This document shows, piece after piece, positions 30,794 through 37,785 of a stretch of 46,451 bases of DNA (position 1 is its first letter; each line of letters begins with the position of its first letter). The position numbers were made by a program, and so were the translations under genes. Source of the stretch: a virus; IMG/VR virus record IMGVR_UViG_3300034103_002243, positions 1 through 46,451 of that record; one strand, written 5' to 3'. The notes under the pieces are model-generated. The model was not told where the DNA came from, did not search any database, and saw only the letters and a program-made list of their open reading frames with translations.

Positions 30794-31525
30794 TTAAAAT
30801 TTCCAAGTCATATAATGTTCATCCACGTTTTCTTCTACATTTTGGTTGTGATTCAATTCAACAGTTTGGTCTTTGAAATTGAAATCGATAGATCCATTTG
30901 ATCCTTCATTTATTTCCCAACCTCCGTAATATAATTCTAATAAGTCGTAACAAATATATTCTAATTGTTGATTTAAACCTTTTGATCCCTTTGAAGAATC
31001 TACCATATCTTGGACCCATCCACTATCTCCGCTCCCGTCATAACTACATCTACAAGAATCACCATAAACAGATTTCAATTCTTCAACGATTGCAGGATCT
31101 GATAGTTTTTTTGCTTCTCTATCATCTCCTCTCCACCCCGGTCTTATATCTGAAAAGTCTGAAAAATTTTTCTCAATCTGACTATCTTCGGTGCTAATCT
31201 CATAATAATCATACATTACATCTATTTCATTTCTTTCAGCAAAAATTGTAAAAGTTAAAGTACCGTTTTCATTGTCATAATAGTCGTTGTAAAAATTTCC
31301 TGTATCAAAATTATCTCTAATGTTTTCAAAGAATTCTTCAATTGATCCAGGTAAAAATGATAATTCATCACTAACATTTCTACCTCCATGCGTAGGACCA
31401 TACAAATTTTCAAATTCACCATCGTAGCATTGGTAATACCAAGTCACACCATCCTCCATGTTTAAGGAGTTTAATAGCTTTGAATACTTTTTTAAATCTT
31501 GTATTTGTTTTTCTGTAAGTTCCAT
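30794..31525 (-). CDS. Acidic unknown protein, head of a run
   Basis: 243 aa. MELTEKQIQDLKKYSKLL is a helical class C-like start. The body is acidic and aromatic. Noticeable segments are GPTHGGRNVSDELSFLPGS (about 43-61) and CRCSYDGSGDSGWVQDMVD (about 157-175), the latter with a Gly/Ser/Asp loop that might bind metal. The end, WEINEGSNGSIDF, contains INE|G, another cleavage-like site. A TATTTAT-type motif lies 14 nt upstream. Function unknown. Confidence 0.6.
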   Translation of the reverse strand: MELTEKQIQDLKKYSKLLNSLNMEDGVTWYYQCYDGEFENLYGPTHGGRNVSDELSFLPGSIEEFFENIRDNFDTGNFYNDYYDNENGTLTFTIFAERNEIDVMYDYYEISTEDSQIEKNFSDFSDIRPGWRGDDREAKKLSDPAIVEELKSVYGDSCRCSYDGSGDSGWVQDMVDSSKGSKGLNQQLEYICYDLLELYYGGWEINEGSNGSIDFNFKDQTVELNHNQNVEENVDEHYMTWKF

Positions 31526-31538
31526 ACGATATTTTCTA

Positions 31539-31546
31539 ATAAATAC
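31539..31546 (-). promoter_or_regulatory. TATTTAT-type promoter-like element
   Basis: Minus strand AGTATTTATTAG lies 14 nt before the ATG at 31525, in the short gap after the 31549-31902 gene. Confidence 0.45.
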
Positions 31547-31548
31547 TT

Positions 31549-31902
31549 TTAATCTTCAAACTCTAACTTTTTTGTTCGAGTCGCCCATGTTGGTCTTTCA
31601 CCTGACATTAATATTTTCATCCATTCTGATGCTGAAGGAATATACCCATCACAATCTTCTTTAACATGTTGTTCTCCAACATACCTAGTATAAACAGTTT
31701 TATTATCACTATTTTTAAACTCAGGTCCAAACTTCTCTTGAAGTTCAAATATACCCTCTGAGTGATGTCTAAATGCTCTATGTAAAGAATGTCCATACCA
31801 TCCTTTGGTCTCATCTAACCAGTTATGAATGTGAATGTAATCTTCCCACTTTCCACCAAACTTTTTGGCTGAACTCTTCGCATGTAATATCGGGTGTGCC
31901 AT
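31549..31902 (-). CDS. DUF6915-like conserved protein
   Basis: 117 aa. The whole sequence fits a small conserved family I know as DUF6915: MAHPILHAKSSAKKFGG at the start, IHNWLDETKGW, HRAFRHHSEGIFELQEKFG and YTRYVGEQHVKEDCDGYIPSASEW. The many conserved His, Glu and Asp residues suggest metal binding, but no function is established that I can cite. It is first in its transcription unit, opposite the plus-strand zinc-finger gene. Confidence 0.75.
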   Translation of the reverse strand: MAHPILHAKSSAKKFGGKWEDYIHIHNWLDETKGWYGHSLHRAFRHHSEGIFELQEKFGPEFKNSDNKTVYTRYVGEQHVKEDCDGYIPSASEWMKILMSGERPTWATRTKKLEFED

Positions 31903-31951
31903 ACTATTGTTTAATTGATATTTTTTTATTGTATCATTACTAAAAATAAAC

Positions 31952-31959
31952 TATTTATT
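31952..31959 (+). promoter_or_regulatory. TATTTAT-type promoter-like element, plus strand
   Basis: CTATTTATTTG lies 18 nt before the ATG at 31978. The motif appears on the plus strand for this plus-strand gene, so its orientation follows the gene. TTTATTTG, overlapping it, is also one mismatch from TAnnTTTG. Confidence 0.4.
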
Positions 31960-31977
31960 TGAAAAAAGAAATTCATA

Positions 31978-32811
31978 ATGGATCCAAATAAAATTCTTTT
32001 ACTCGTAAAATTCACAAAACAAATACATAAGTCTTTGGAGGATTCTTCTAATCCTAAAATTTTTAATACTGTTGCAGATATTAAATACGAAATCCATGAA
32101 GACGATTTTTTAAGTTTATATCTTTCCAAGTTAAATGGATCTGAAGAAATGTACTTATTTTTTTCAATCTATTACTATCACATAACAGGTGATGTTGCAA
32201 AATCAGTAAAGTATGTTTTAGAAAATCTTAAAGGTTACCAGTTTTTTGTATATGAAGAATTTGGTTATTTAGAGGAGGACTGTTCGTCATGTGATGGGAG
32301 TGGTAAAGAAGCTTGTGATAATTGTGATGGTCAAGGTAATGTAATCTGTAGGTCATGTGATGGTGATGGTAAAGAAGATTGTTCTACTTGTGATGGTACA
32401 GGTGAGGATGATGAAGGCGATGCTTGTGGTGAATGTAATGGAACTGGTGATAAAATTTGTAATGAATGTGATGGTAGAGGTGATGAGATGTGTTACAGTT
32501 GTGATGGCGACGGAGAATTTGATTGTAATAATTGCGATGGTCGTGGGAATGTAGAAACAGATATCATGGGTTACGATGAATTCTACGATAAAGTATATAC
32601 CACAAATAAACTTGGTGATATGGATGACGACATTCCTTTTGAGGGGCGTTATTATAATTCATTAGTACTCAAACAACCTTTCTTAAGAGAAAGGAACTTT
32701 AGAGAAACTTACAGTATGGAAGATATCAAATACGATTGGAATGTAGGTAATGAAATAGATGATCTAAATGATAATAACTTTGTTTTCTTTGGTGGTAAAT
32801 TATTACTGTAA
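31978..32811 (+). CDS. Protein with eight DnaJ-type CxxCxGxG motifs
   Basis: 277 aa. Residues 1-95 are helical without the J domain HPD motif. About 100-195 contain eight CxxCxGxG repeats (CSSCDGSG, CDNCDGQG, CRSCDGDG, CSTCDGTG, CGECNGTG, CNECDGRG, CYSCDGDG, CNNCDGRG), twice the four found in DnaJ, with very acidic spacers. The C-terminal 80 residues are unrelated to DnaJ. The domain should bind about four zinc ions and could bind unfolded proteins or act as a scaffold. It lies on the plus strand and overlaps the convergent 32803 gene by 9 bp. Confidence 0.8.
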   Translation: MDPNKILLLVKFTKQIHKSLEDSSNPKIFNTVADIKYEIHEDDFLSLYLSKLNGSEEMYLFFSIYYYHITGDVAKSVKYVLENLKGYQFFVYEEFGYLEEDCSSCDGSGKEACDNCDGQGNVICRSCDGDGKEDCSTCDGTGEDDEGDACGECNGTGDKICNECDGRGDEMCYSCDGDGEFDCNNCDGRGNVETDIMGYDEFYDKVYTTNKLGDMDDDIPFEGRYYNSLVLKQPFLRERNFRETYSMEDIKYDWNVGNEIDDLNDNNFVFFGGKLLL

Positions 32812-33282
32812 GAATTTCAACTTATACATAGTTGAGTAAGCCAACTCCTGTATAGTATCAATTTGATTCTGTATAAAAGAATCATCACAACAGTCTCTTT
32901 TTTCTTCAATCATATTTAACAAACCTGTAAAGTATTTTAATACTTGGTTTTTGTTTTTATAAGATTGATTCTTGAATGACTTGTAATTAGTCAAAAGACC
33001 GTATTTACCTTGATAAGACTCTATCACACCATCAACAAGAGCATCGATTCCTTCATAATAACCTTGTAATGCTTTGTGTTCAGAATATGATTTAGTACCT
33101 AAATGAAATATATGTACTTGTGTTTGTGAGTGGAGTAATTGACAAACCATGTCACAGAAATCTTCATTGTGATTTGAAGAAGTTTCTTCATCTTGATCTT
33201 CATCTTCATCTTCTTCTTGTTCCCAAAGATTTCGTCTTTTTAATTCTTCTTTCAATTTTTCACTTAAATCAAACTTACTCAT
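32803..33282 (-). CDS. DUF5856-like helical protein
   Basis: 159 aa. The N-terminus MSKFDLSEKLKEELKRRNLWE|Q is helical with an LxE-type site, followed by an acidic linker (EEDEDEDQDEE). From about 45, LLHSQTQVHIFHLGTKSYSEHKAL and YYEGIDALVDGVIESYQGKYG match a family I know as DUF5856, widespread in marine phages. The His/Glu pattern on long helices recalls a four-helix, ferritin- or Dps-like bundle. Function unproven; a metal-binding or DNA-protecting virion protein is possible. Confidence 0.65.
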   Translation of the reverse strand: MSKFDLSEKLKEELKRRNLWEQEEDEDEDQDEETSSNHNEDFCDMVCQLLHSQTQVHIFHLGTKSYSEHKALQGYYEGIDALVDGVIESYQGKYGLLTNYKSFKNQSYKNKNQVLKYFTGLLNMIEEKRDCCDDSFIQNQIDTIQELAYSTMYKLKFLQ

Positions 33283-33296
33283 AATATATTTTTATT

Positions 33297-33304
33297 ATAA
33301 ATAT
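33297..33304 (-). promoter_or_regulatory. TATTTAT-type promoter-like element
   Basis: Minus strand GATATTTATAATA lies about 16 nt before the ATG at 33282, in the gap following rmlC. Confidence 0.45.
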
Positions 33305-33314
33305 CACCAAGTTT

Positions 33315-33815
33315 TTATTTTTCAACTAAATCTTTATCTGCAATCTGAACAAACTCTTCAACAAACCATTCATGATATTTTCTTACTTCTCTAATTATTT
33401 CAGGATAATCAGTCCATACCTTGATTCCTTCGTTTTCAGGGCTATAATCATTATCAACTAAATATTGTACAATACAATCTTCCTCCATGGTTATAAAACC
33501 ATGTGCAAAGTATCTCGGAACATAAACTTCATCCCCTTCTTTCATATCAAAAAAGAAAATTTTATTGTAGTCATCAGAAACAGGTCTCAAATCAACAACA
33601 AAATCTAGTATCCATCCTTTGATGACCTTAATTAGTTTACCTTGGGCAAATTCGTTCTTTTGAAAGTGTAACCCCCGAAGTGTGTATTTACGGGGGTTTA
33701 CACTGATATTACTCTGCACCCAATTCTTATCTAACTTGGCGAGATCTAATGGACTAAATGTTCCTCTTTTATCTTTGAAAACTCTGTTCTCAATAAAATG
33801 TGCTTTTTCCATCAT
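33315..33815 (-). CDS. rmlC: RmlC-like dTDP-sugar 3,5-epimerase
   Basis: 166 aa cupin, close to the usual 180. Landmarks: DKRGTFSPLD near 15-24, YTLRGLHFQ with catalytic His50, QGKLIKVIKGWILDFVVDLR (58-77), VPRYFAHGF and the acidic late NDYSPENEG. It converts dTDP-4-keto-6-deoxy-glucose to the L-configured intermediate reduced by RmlD (1750-2436). RmlA and RmlB are absent from the window and may be elsewhere or supplied by the host. Coupled to the phosphoesterase gene by a 4-nt overlap. A long hairpin lies within the coding sequence. Confidence 0.87.
   Translation of the reverse strand: MMEKAHFIENRVFKDKRGTFSPLDLAKLDKNWVQSNISVNPRKYTLRGLHFQKNEFAQGKLIKVIKGWILDFVVDLRPVSDDYNKIFFFDMKEGDEVYVPRYFAHGFITMEEDCIVQYLVDNDYSPENEGIKVWTDYPEIIREVRKYHEWFVEEFVQIADKDLVEK
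33665..33704. repeat. Long inverted repeat inside rmlC
   Basis: AGTGTAACCCCCG (33665-33677) pairs with CGGGGGTTTACACT (33691-33704), 13 pairs with one bulged T and a 13-nt loop. It overlies codons for NPRKYTLRGL, just before the catalytic His. There is no T-run in either direction, so it is not a terminator. Confidence 0.75.
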
Positions 33816-34504
33816 AAAAATTGTATTTCATTTGTTATTGGGTTCCAATCAATATGCCAAGGTAAATGAGAATATAAGTATCGTTCATTCAACACAGACG
33901 CATTGAAGTAGTGGGTGTGTCCGTCATAGTAGTGCCCATAACCTGTATGAATGTGTCCGCAGATGTGAATCTTTGGTTTGATTTGTTTGATTCGCTCCGC
34001 AAGTAATTCACAACCCAAGTGAACATTACGATTACCTTCAACGTCATCCAAGAATCCCCAAGCTGGACCGTGAGTAATCAAGATATCAATATCTTCAGGT
34101 ATCATATCCCATACAGCTTTTAACTCTTCACCATTTCGTGGTAAGTTAAATGCCCAATTGTAGAACTCAGGTTGCCAAGGACTACCCCAAATTTTAACTT
34201 CAGTCCCATTATCATCTTGAATGGTATGTAGTTGGTCTTGTAGATAAGTCATAGTAGGATAAAAATCAACTATCTCTTTAACTTTCTCAACATTATTTTG
34301 AAAACCCCAATCGTGGTTACCAGCAATGAATACTTTGTGTTTGTACGCATCAAGTCTACTAAACCAAGAAGTAAATTGTACGATCTCGTGTTCATAACCC
34401 ATAGAGGAAATGTCACCAGCATGTAATAACAAATCACCACCTTTCAAGTCACCTTTGACATGATTGTGTTTGTTGTGTGTATCAGAAAGTATTGTAAGTA
34501 TCAT
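33812..34504 (-). CDS. Calcineurin-like metallophosphoesterase
   Basis: 230 aa. Motifs in order: SDTHNKH (7-13), HAGDISS (28-34), AGNHDW (61-66), ILITHGPAWG (about 137-146) and ICGHIHTGYG (about 184-193). This corresponds to the UPF0046/MPEDT-type group of phosphodiesterases. No signal peptide, so cytosolic. A TAnnTTTG element lies 4 nt before the ATG, and the stop overlaps rmlC, so the two are probably cotranscribed. The natural substrate is not predictable. Confidence 0.87.
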   Translation of the reverse strand: MILTILSDTHNKHNHVKGDLKGGDLLLHAGDISSMGYEHEIVQFTSWFSRLDAYKHKVFIAGNHDWGFQNNVEKVKEIVDFYPTMTYLQDQLHTIQDDNGTEVKIWGSPWQPEFYNWAFNLPRNGEELKAVWDMIPEDIDILITHGPAWGFLDDVEGNRNVHLGCELLAERIKQIKPKIHICGHIHTGYGHYYDGHTHYFNASVLNERYLYSHLPWHIDWNPITNEIQFL

Positions 34505-34508
34505 AGTA

Positions 34509-34516
34509 CAAATTTA
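34509..34516 (-). promoter_or_regulatory. TAnnTTTG promoter (TAAATTTG)
   Basis: Minus strand TAAATTTG then TACT then the ATG at 34504. A TTG about 18 nt upstream could serve as the -33 element. Same 4-nt spacing as three other sites. Confidence 0.6.
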
Positions 34517-34663
34517 ATGAATTTTTCCCAAATTCAATTCAAAATATGTATTAAAACATAAAAATGTTCCAACACAAATAAAACAATTATCATAGTAACT
34601 AAATGTTATTCCTAATCCAAGTCCTCTAAAAGTACTTACGAAAAATTCTAATCTTTTAAACAT
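34514..34663 (-). CDS. Possible 49-aa hydrophobic protein
   Basis: A frame from ATG 34663 encodes 49 residues beginning MFKRLEFFVSTFRGLGLG and rich in Phe, Cys and Tyr, ending ELNLGKIH. It fills the otherwise empty 143-nt gap between 34504 and 34648, and overlaps the upstream gene by 16 nt. The residue pattern (alternating hydrophobics, LGLGITFSYY) resembles small phage beta proteins, but no family is recognised. Confidence 0.4.
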   Translation of the reverse strand: MFKRLEFFVSTFRGLGLGITFSYYDNCFICVGTFLCFNTYFELNLGKIH

Positions 34664-34854
34664 AATTTTGTTCTTTTCATATCATATGTCGATTGAAATC
34701 GATACATATAGTTTATCATCTCCATCTTCGGGATTTGTCTGATCCACTTCTGTTTGAAGTTTTCAAATAATTTTTTTGTAGTCAACATTTGTTCGTAAGT
34801 TTTACAAGAACTTACAATTTTTGAAATGTACTGAAAGTCATCTTCGTAAACCAT
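34648..34854 (-). CDS. Small basic helical protein, unknown
   Basis: 68 aa from ATG 34854, 2 nt after the upstream stop; a longer version from 34878 would overlap the neighbour. The sequence is helical and Lys/Met/Tyr-rich (YISKIVSSCKTYEQMLTTKK, KQKWIRQIPKM). Resembles small phage helical proteins without known function. The start choice is based on spacing. Confidence 0.6.
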   Translation of the reverse strand: MVYEDDFQYISKIVSSCKTYEQMLTTKKLFENFKQKWIRQIPKMEMINYMYRFQSTYDMKRTKLCLKD

Positions 34855-34856
34855 TT

Positions 34857-35237
34857 TTAGTCTTCTATTTTTTCCCATTTGTTATCGTGATTATATTTAA
34901 AACTTCCTATATGTTCTCTCTTCCACTCGTTTGGAGATATCAAAGATAGAAATATTTTTCCATCATTCGCATAATATAGGTGATAAATTTTTCCGATTAC
35001 TGGTTCAAAACTAAATTTTGATTTATAGACCAAGTCATTCCATTTATATTCGTCAATAAGTTTTTGATATTCTTTTTTTAATTGTTCGAACCTATCTTCA
35101 AATTGTTTGTTAACATTCAAAACTCTTGGTTCTTTCCAATGTTCTATATTTAAAACTTGAATTGCAGGTGCTCCAACATTACTACCATAAGGAAGTAAAC
35201 CAGGGTTGTCGGAAACATTATCAGGTTTGTTTGACAT
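34857..35237 (-). CDS. DUF2452-like conserved protein
   Basis: 126 aa. PGLLPYGSNVGAPAIQ (13-28), a helix DRFEQLKKEYQKLIDEYKWN, FEPVIGKIYHLYYANDGKIFLSLISP and the ending EHIGSFKYNHDNKWE fit the family I know as DUF2452. The YHLY and LSLI strands suggest a small beta domain after a helical arm. Function not established. Overlaps the upstream gene by one base. Confidence 0.7.
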   Translation of the reverse strand: MSNKPDNVSDNPGLLPYGSNVGAPAIQVLNIEHWKEPRVLNVNKQFEDRFEQLKKEYQKLIDEYKWNDLVYKSKFSFEPVIGKIYHLYYANDGKIFLSLISPNEWKREHIGSFKYNHDNKWEKIED

Positions 35238-35560
35238 TATAAAGTTTCAATTTTGTCTTTAATTTTTTTAATTAGATATTCATCTGTTATACTTTCAGTT
35301 GCCAAAATTTCTTTTAGTAAATTTTCTGTTTCTAATTTTCCTTTGACTTTAACTCTGTGTGTTGCGTTTAACTCAACTTCATATAGTTTATATGCAACCT
35401 CATCAACTTTCTTTAACTTAGTAATATATTTTTCAATCCGTTGGTCAAGTTTTCGTCTTCGTTCCATATTAGTTACAGTTGGGATCGCTTTGTATAATTC
35501 ATCCAATCTTCCTTTAAGATATTGAATCTCTCCGAACTTAAGTATTTCTTGATCTGTCAT
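35237..35560 (-). CDS. Charged coiled-coil-like protein
   Basis: 107 aa, almost entirely helical and Lys/Glu-rich: EIQYLKGRLDELYKAIP, ERRRKLDQRIEKYITKLKKVDE and LLKEILATES suggest two or three long helices. It overlaps its neighbours by 1 and 4 nt. No family recognised; a small structural or DNA-associated protein is possible. Confidence 0.65.
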   Translation of the reverse strand: MTDQEILKFGEIQYLKGRLDELYKAIPTVTNMERRRKLDQRIEKYITKLKKVDEVAYKLYEVELNATHRVKVKGKLETENLLKEILATESITDEYLIKKIKDKIETL

Positions 35561-35850
35561 TTTTTGTGGATTGGGTTTTTACAATTTCCTTTATGTGTTC
35601 CCCAAGCACGAGTGCCAATTCCTACCTTGATGTATTCACACTCTTGGTAAGTGTATTCAGTTACATTTGTAATTTCTGTTGGAATTTCTTTTTGTGATTT
35701 TTGTTCTTCACAGGACACTAAAGACATAAAAACGATACCAAGTAAAAATCCAAGTATAATTGTAAATAATGGAGCAACATCAGGACCTTCTTTGATCATT
35801 CTTGGTTTTACTCTAATAATTTTGTTTGGATCTATTTTAAGTTTTTTCAT
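35557..35850 (-). CDS. Single-pass membrane protein with THKGNCKNP motif
   Basis: 97 aa from ATG 35850 (MKKLKIDPNKII); the longer frame (35937) runs into the upstream gene. A transmembrane segment about 25-45 (LFTIILGFLLGIVFMSLVSC) is followed by an exported tail. The ending YQECEYIKVGIG...WGTHKGNCKNPIHKK is a Cys-His motif frequent in uncharacterised phage proteins. LVSC could be a lipobox, but it lies late for a signal peptide. Role unknown; envelope location is likely. Confidence 0.65.
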   Translation of the reverse strand: MKKLKIDPNKIIRVKPRMIKEGPDVAPLFTIILGFLLGIVFMSLVSCEEQKSQKEIPTEITNVTEYTYQECEYIKVGIGTRAWGTHKGNCKNPIHKK

Positions 35851-35885
35851 ACCTAAAAAATAAATGATTTGTATTGTGAAATCAA

Positions 35886-36338
35886 CTATGGTTTTGAATA
35901 AAATTTGATTTTGTTTTTGGCATTTTCTATTAACCAATTATCAACACACGGTATTTTCTCTAAAAACTCCAACTCGTGTTGATAACATACCACTTCTTCA
36001 AGATTCGGTTTCAGGTTGAAGTTGCTTCTTTTGAAGAATAAATGTAAAGATTCGTGAACAAGTATTGCAGAAATGTTATAGATGTTTCCATCTTTCATTT
36101 CTCTTGTTGAAATAGTAATTGTACTATCTCCTTCTGTCGTTGAAAATCCTCCGTTCCAATATGCAACATCAGAGCAGTTTTCCATAATCAAATAATACTT
36201 CTGAACATCATATTTTTTTATGGTGTCTAAAGCTTGTTCTACTTTATTTTTCCAACCATCTCCAACATCTGCAATACGGATTTGCGAGAAAGATGATGAC
36301 CAAAACATTAACAATATCAAAAGTTGCCATATTCTCAT
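35886..36338 (-). CDS. Secreted HExxH zinc peptidase-like protein
   Basis: 150 aa. Signal peptide 1-19 (MRIWQLLILLMFWSSSFSQ). Residues 95-99 are HESLH in the helix ISAILVHESLHLFF, a zincin motif, and a downstream Glu in NLEEVVCYQHELEF may be the third ligand, as in small gluzincins. Cys55, 118 and 131 could form disulphides in the periplasm. It overlaps the next secreted protein gene by 4 nt and heads the 3' end of the export cluster. It might trim surface or periplasmic proteins; the target is unknown. Confidence 0.72.
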   Translation of the reverse strand: MRIWQLLILLMFWSSSFSQIRIADVGDGWKNKVEQALDTIKKYDVQKYYLIMENCSDVAYWNGGFSTTEGDSTITISTREMKDGNIYNISAILVHESLHLFFKRSNFNLKPNLEEVVCYQHELEFLEKIPCVDNWLIENAKNKIKFYSKP

Positions 36339-36787
36339 ATTTTGATAACAGCTTCGTGTATAGCCTTTTTAAGTGCTGATGATACAGTCATTTTTTCAAA
36401 AGGTAACATCCCCTCTTTTACTTCAATCATTATTGCTCTGATCTCAGTTTCAGATTCCCCAATACCTTCATAACATTTACCATCGTAATATAGTCTTATA
36501 CCAACCTGTGTAACTGATTCTGTTTTCTCAACACCAACAATTCTAATTGTCGTCTTCGGTAATCCAAAGTAATACACCTCAACATCAATATCCTTTCCAT
36601 CTTCAGATAAACAGAACTTCTCAGATAGTTCGTCTTCAACTATTTGTCTTATACCAAAACGAATGTCTCTGTTTCCCATCTCTTTTAATTTAGCTGTGTT
36701 GTAAACTGAATCAACATAAACACATTGTTGAGCCATTGCGAGGTTACCAAGTAGTAACATACCAAGTAGTAAGATTATATTTTTCAT
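36335..36787 (-). CDS. Secreted protein of unknown function
   Basis: 150 aa. Signal peptide 1-20 (...LGNLAMAQ). The mature part is alpha/beta: DIRFGIRQIVEDEL, DIDVEVYYFGLPKTTIRIVGVEK, TQVGIRLYYDGKCYEGIGESET and a C-terminal helix SSALKKAIHEAVIKI. The strand-turn-helix ending resembles the end of CsgG-type and related periplasmic subunits, so it might partner with the CsgG-like protein at 39422. That is context-based; no family is recognised. Overlaps both neighbours by 1-4 nt. Confidence 0.65.
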   Translation of the reverse strand: MKNIILLLGMLLLGNLAMAQQCVYVDSVYNTAKLKEMGNRDIRFGIRQIVEDELSEKFCLSEDGKDIDVEVYYFGLPKTTIRIVGVEKTESVTQVGIRLYYDGKCYEGIGESETEIRAIMIEVKEGMLPFEKMTVSSALKKAIHEAVIKI

Positions 36788-37785
36788 TAGTAATTAACTG
36801 TTGATTTATACCCTGGAGCAATCAGATAATAGTTTTGTGATCCCCCACTTACAGGTGAGTTTATTGTCATAGATGACACACCAGGAATTGCTATTCTCAT
36901 ATCTGATGTATTTGTTGTTAATGTTGTATATTGTGCGGTAGTAAAGAATCTTGCGGGGTTTGTGTTTACCCAACCATTTAAAAAACCAAATCTTCTAAGG
37001 TTAATATAGTTCTCATCAGCAACATTTATTCTACCATCGTAGTTAACATCATATCTATGGTAATGAATACTTTTAATTGGTGTAATACCCAAAACTAACT
37101 TTGAAACCTCAATCATGTCTGTCAATTGTAATGTTGTTACAGGTGTTGTCGCATCAAACTGAATGTACCATTCAACTGATGGGTTTGTTGGTTGAGAAAA
37201 ACTATAATATCCTGTTGCGTTTGTATATACTGTTTGGTGTAACACCCATGGTGTGTATGTAACTATGTATTCAAATTCTAACACATATGGTAGTGAAATT
37301 GCATTTGGTAAGTCATTCCATTTACCTCCCCCTACGAATTGGACGTAATCTTCGTTACCAGCGTTATTTGGTTCACCGGGATTCCATGAGGTGTATGAAT
37401 AAGTTTCATTTGTAACCCATCTCCATTGACCTTCTATTACTTCATCAGTTAATCCAATCCAACCTGAAGGCCATAAACCAAATATAAAAGAATTTTCTGC
37501 TGCGGTTGTTACAGTAACCAAGTGGCCTCCCATATTCAAACAAGCTTGTCTTGCATCACTCCAAAACATAGATCCTGTAGATCTGTAGTATGAATGTCCG
37601 TTGTAATTGTTTTGGGATGTAAACCCATTCATTACAGGTGTTGTTCTTTTATATAACTTTACCGGTACGTTGACGGCTCCTGTACCATCGGCGTTTCTTA
37701 TGTAACCTGAATAAGTAAAAGTCTGTGCATTTAATGAAAAAACAGAAAATAATACTATTGTCCAACTAATAATCTTGTTCCACAT
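36787..37785 (-). CDS. Secreted C-type lectin with dockerin-like repeat
   Basis: 332 aa from ATG 37785, which gives a signal peptide (MWNKIISWTIVLFSVFSLNAQ); the longer frame starts inside the upstream gene without one. About 60-172 is a C-type lectin domain: YYRSTGSMFWSDARQACLNMGGHLVTV, GWIGLTDE, EPN (138-140) and WND (156-158), the Ca2+/sugar-binding residues of mannose-type lectins. Most disulphide cysteines are absent. A dockerin-like Ca2+ loop, DVNYDGRINVADE (246-258), follows. Suggests a glycan-binding surface adaptor linked to the cohesin-like protein at 40821. Confidence 0.78.
   Translation of the reverse strand: MWNKIISWTIVLFSVFSLNAQTFTYSGYIRNADGTGAVNVPVKLYKRTTPVMNGFTSQNNYNGHSYYRSTGSMFWSDARQACLNMGGHLVTVTTAAENSFIFGLWPSGWIGLTDEVIEGQWRWVTNETYSYTSWNPGEPNNAGNEDYVQFVGGGKWNDLPNAISLPYVLEFEYIVTYTPWVLHQTVYTNATGYYSFSQPTNPSVEWYIQFDATTPVTTLQLTDMIEVSKLVLGITPIKSIHYHRYDVNYDGRINVADENYINLRRFGFLNGWVNTNPARFFTTAQYTTLTTNTSDMRIAIPGVSSMTINSPVSGGSQNYYLIAPGYKSTVNY

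Noticed and set aside
32281-32560. Regular repeats that might be a CRISPR array
   Set aside because: They are codons for CxxCxGxG zinc motifs in an open frame; spacing and sequence vary as expected for protein repeats.
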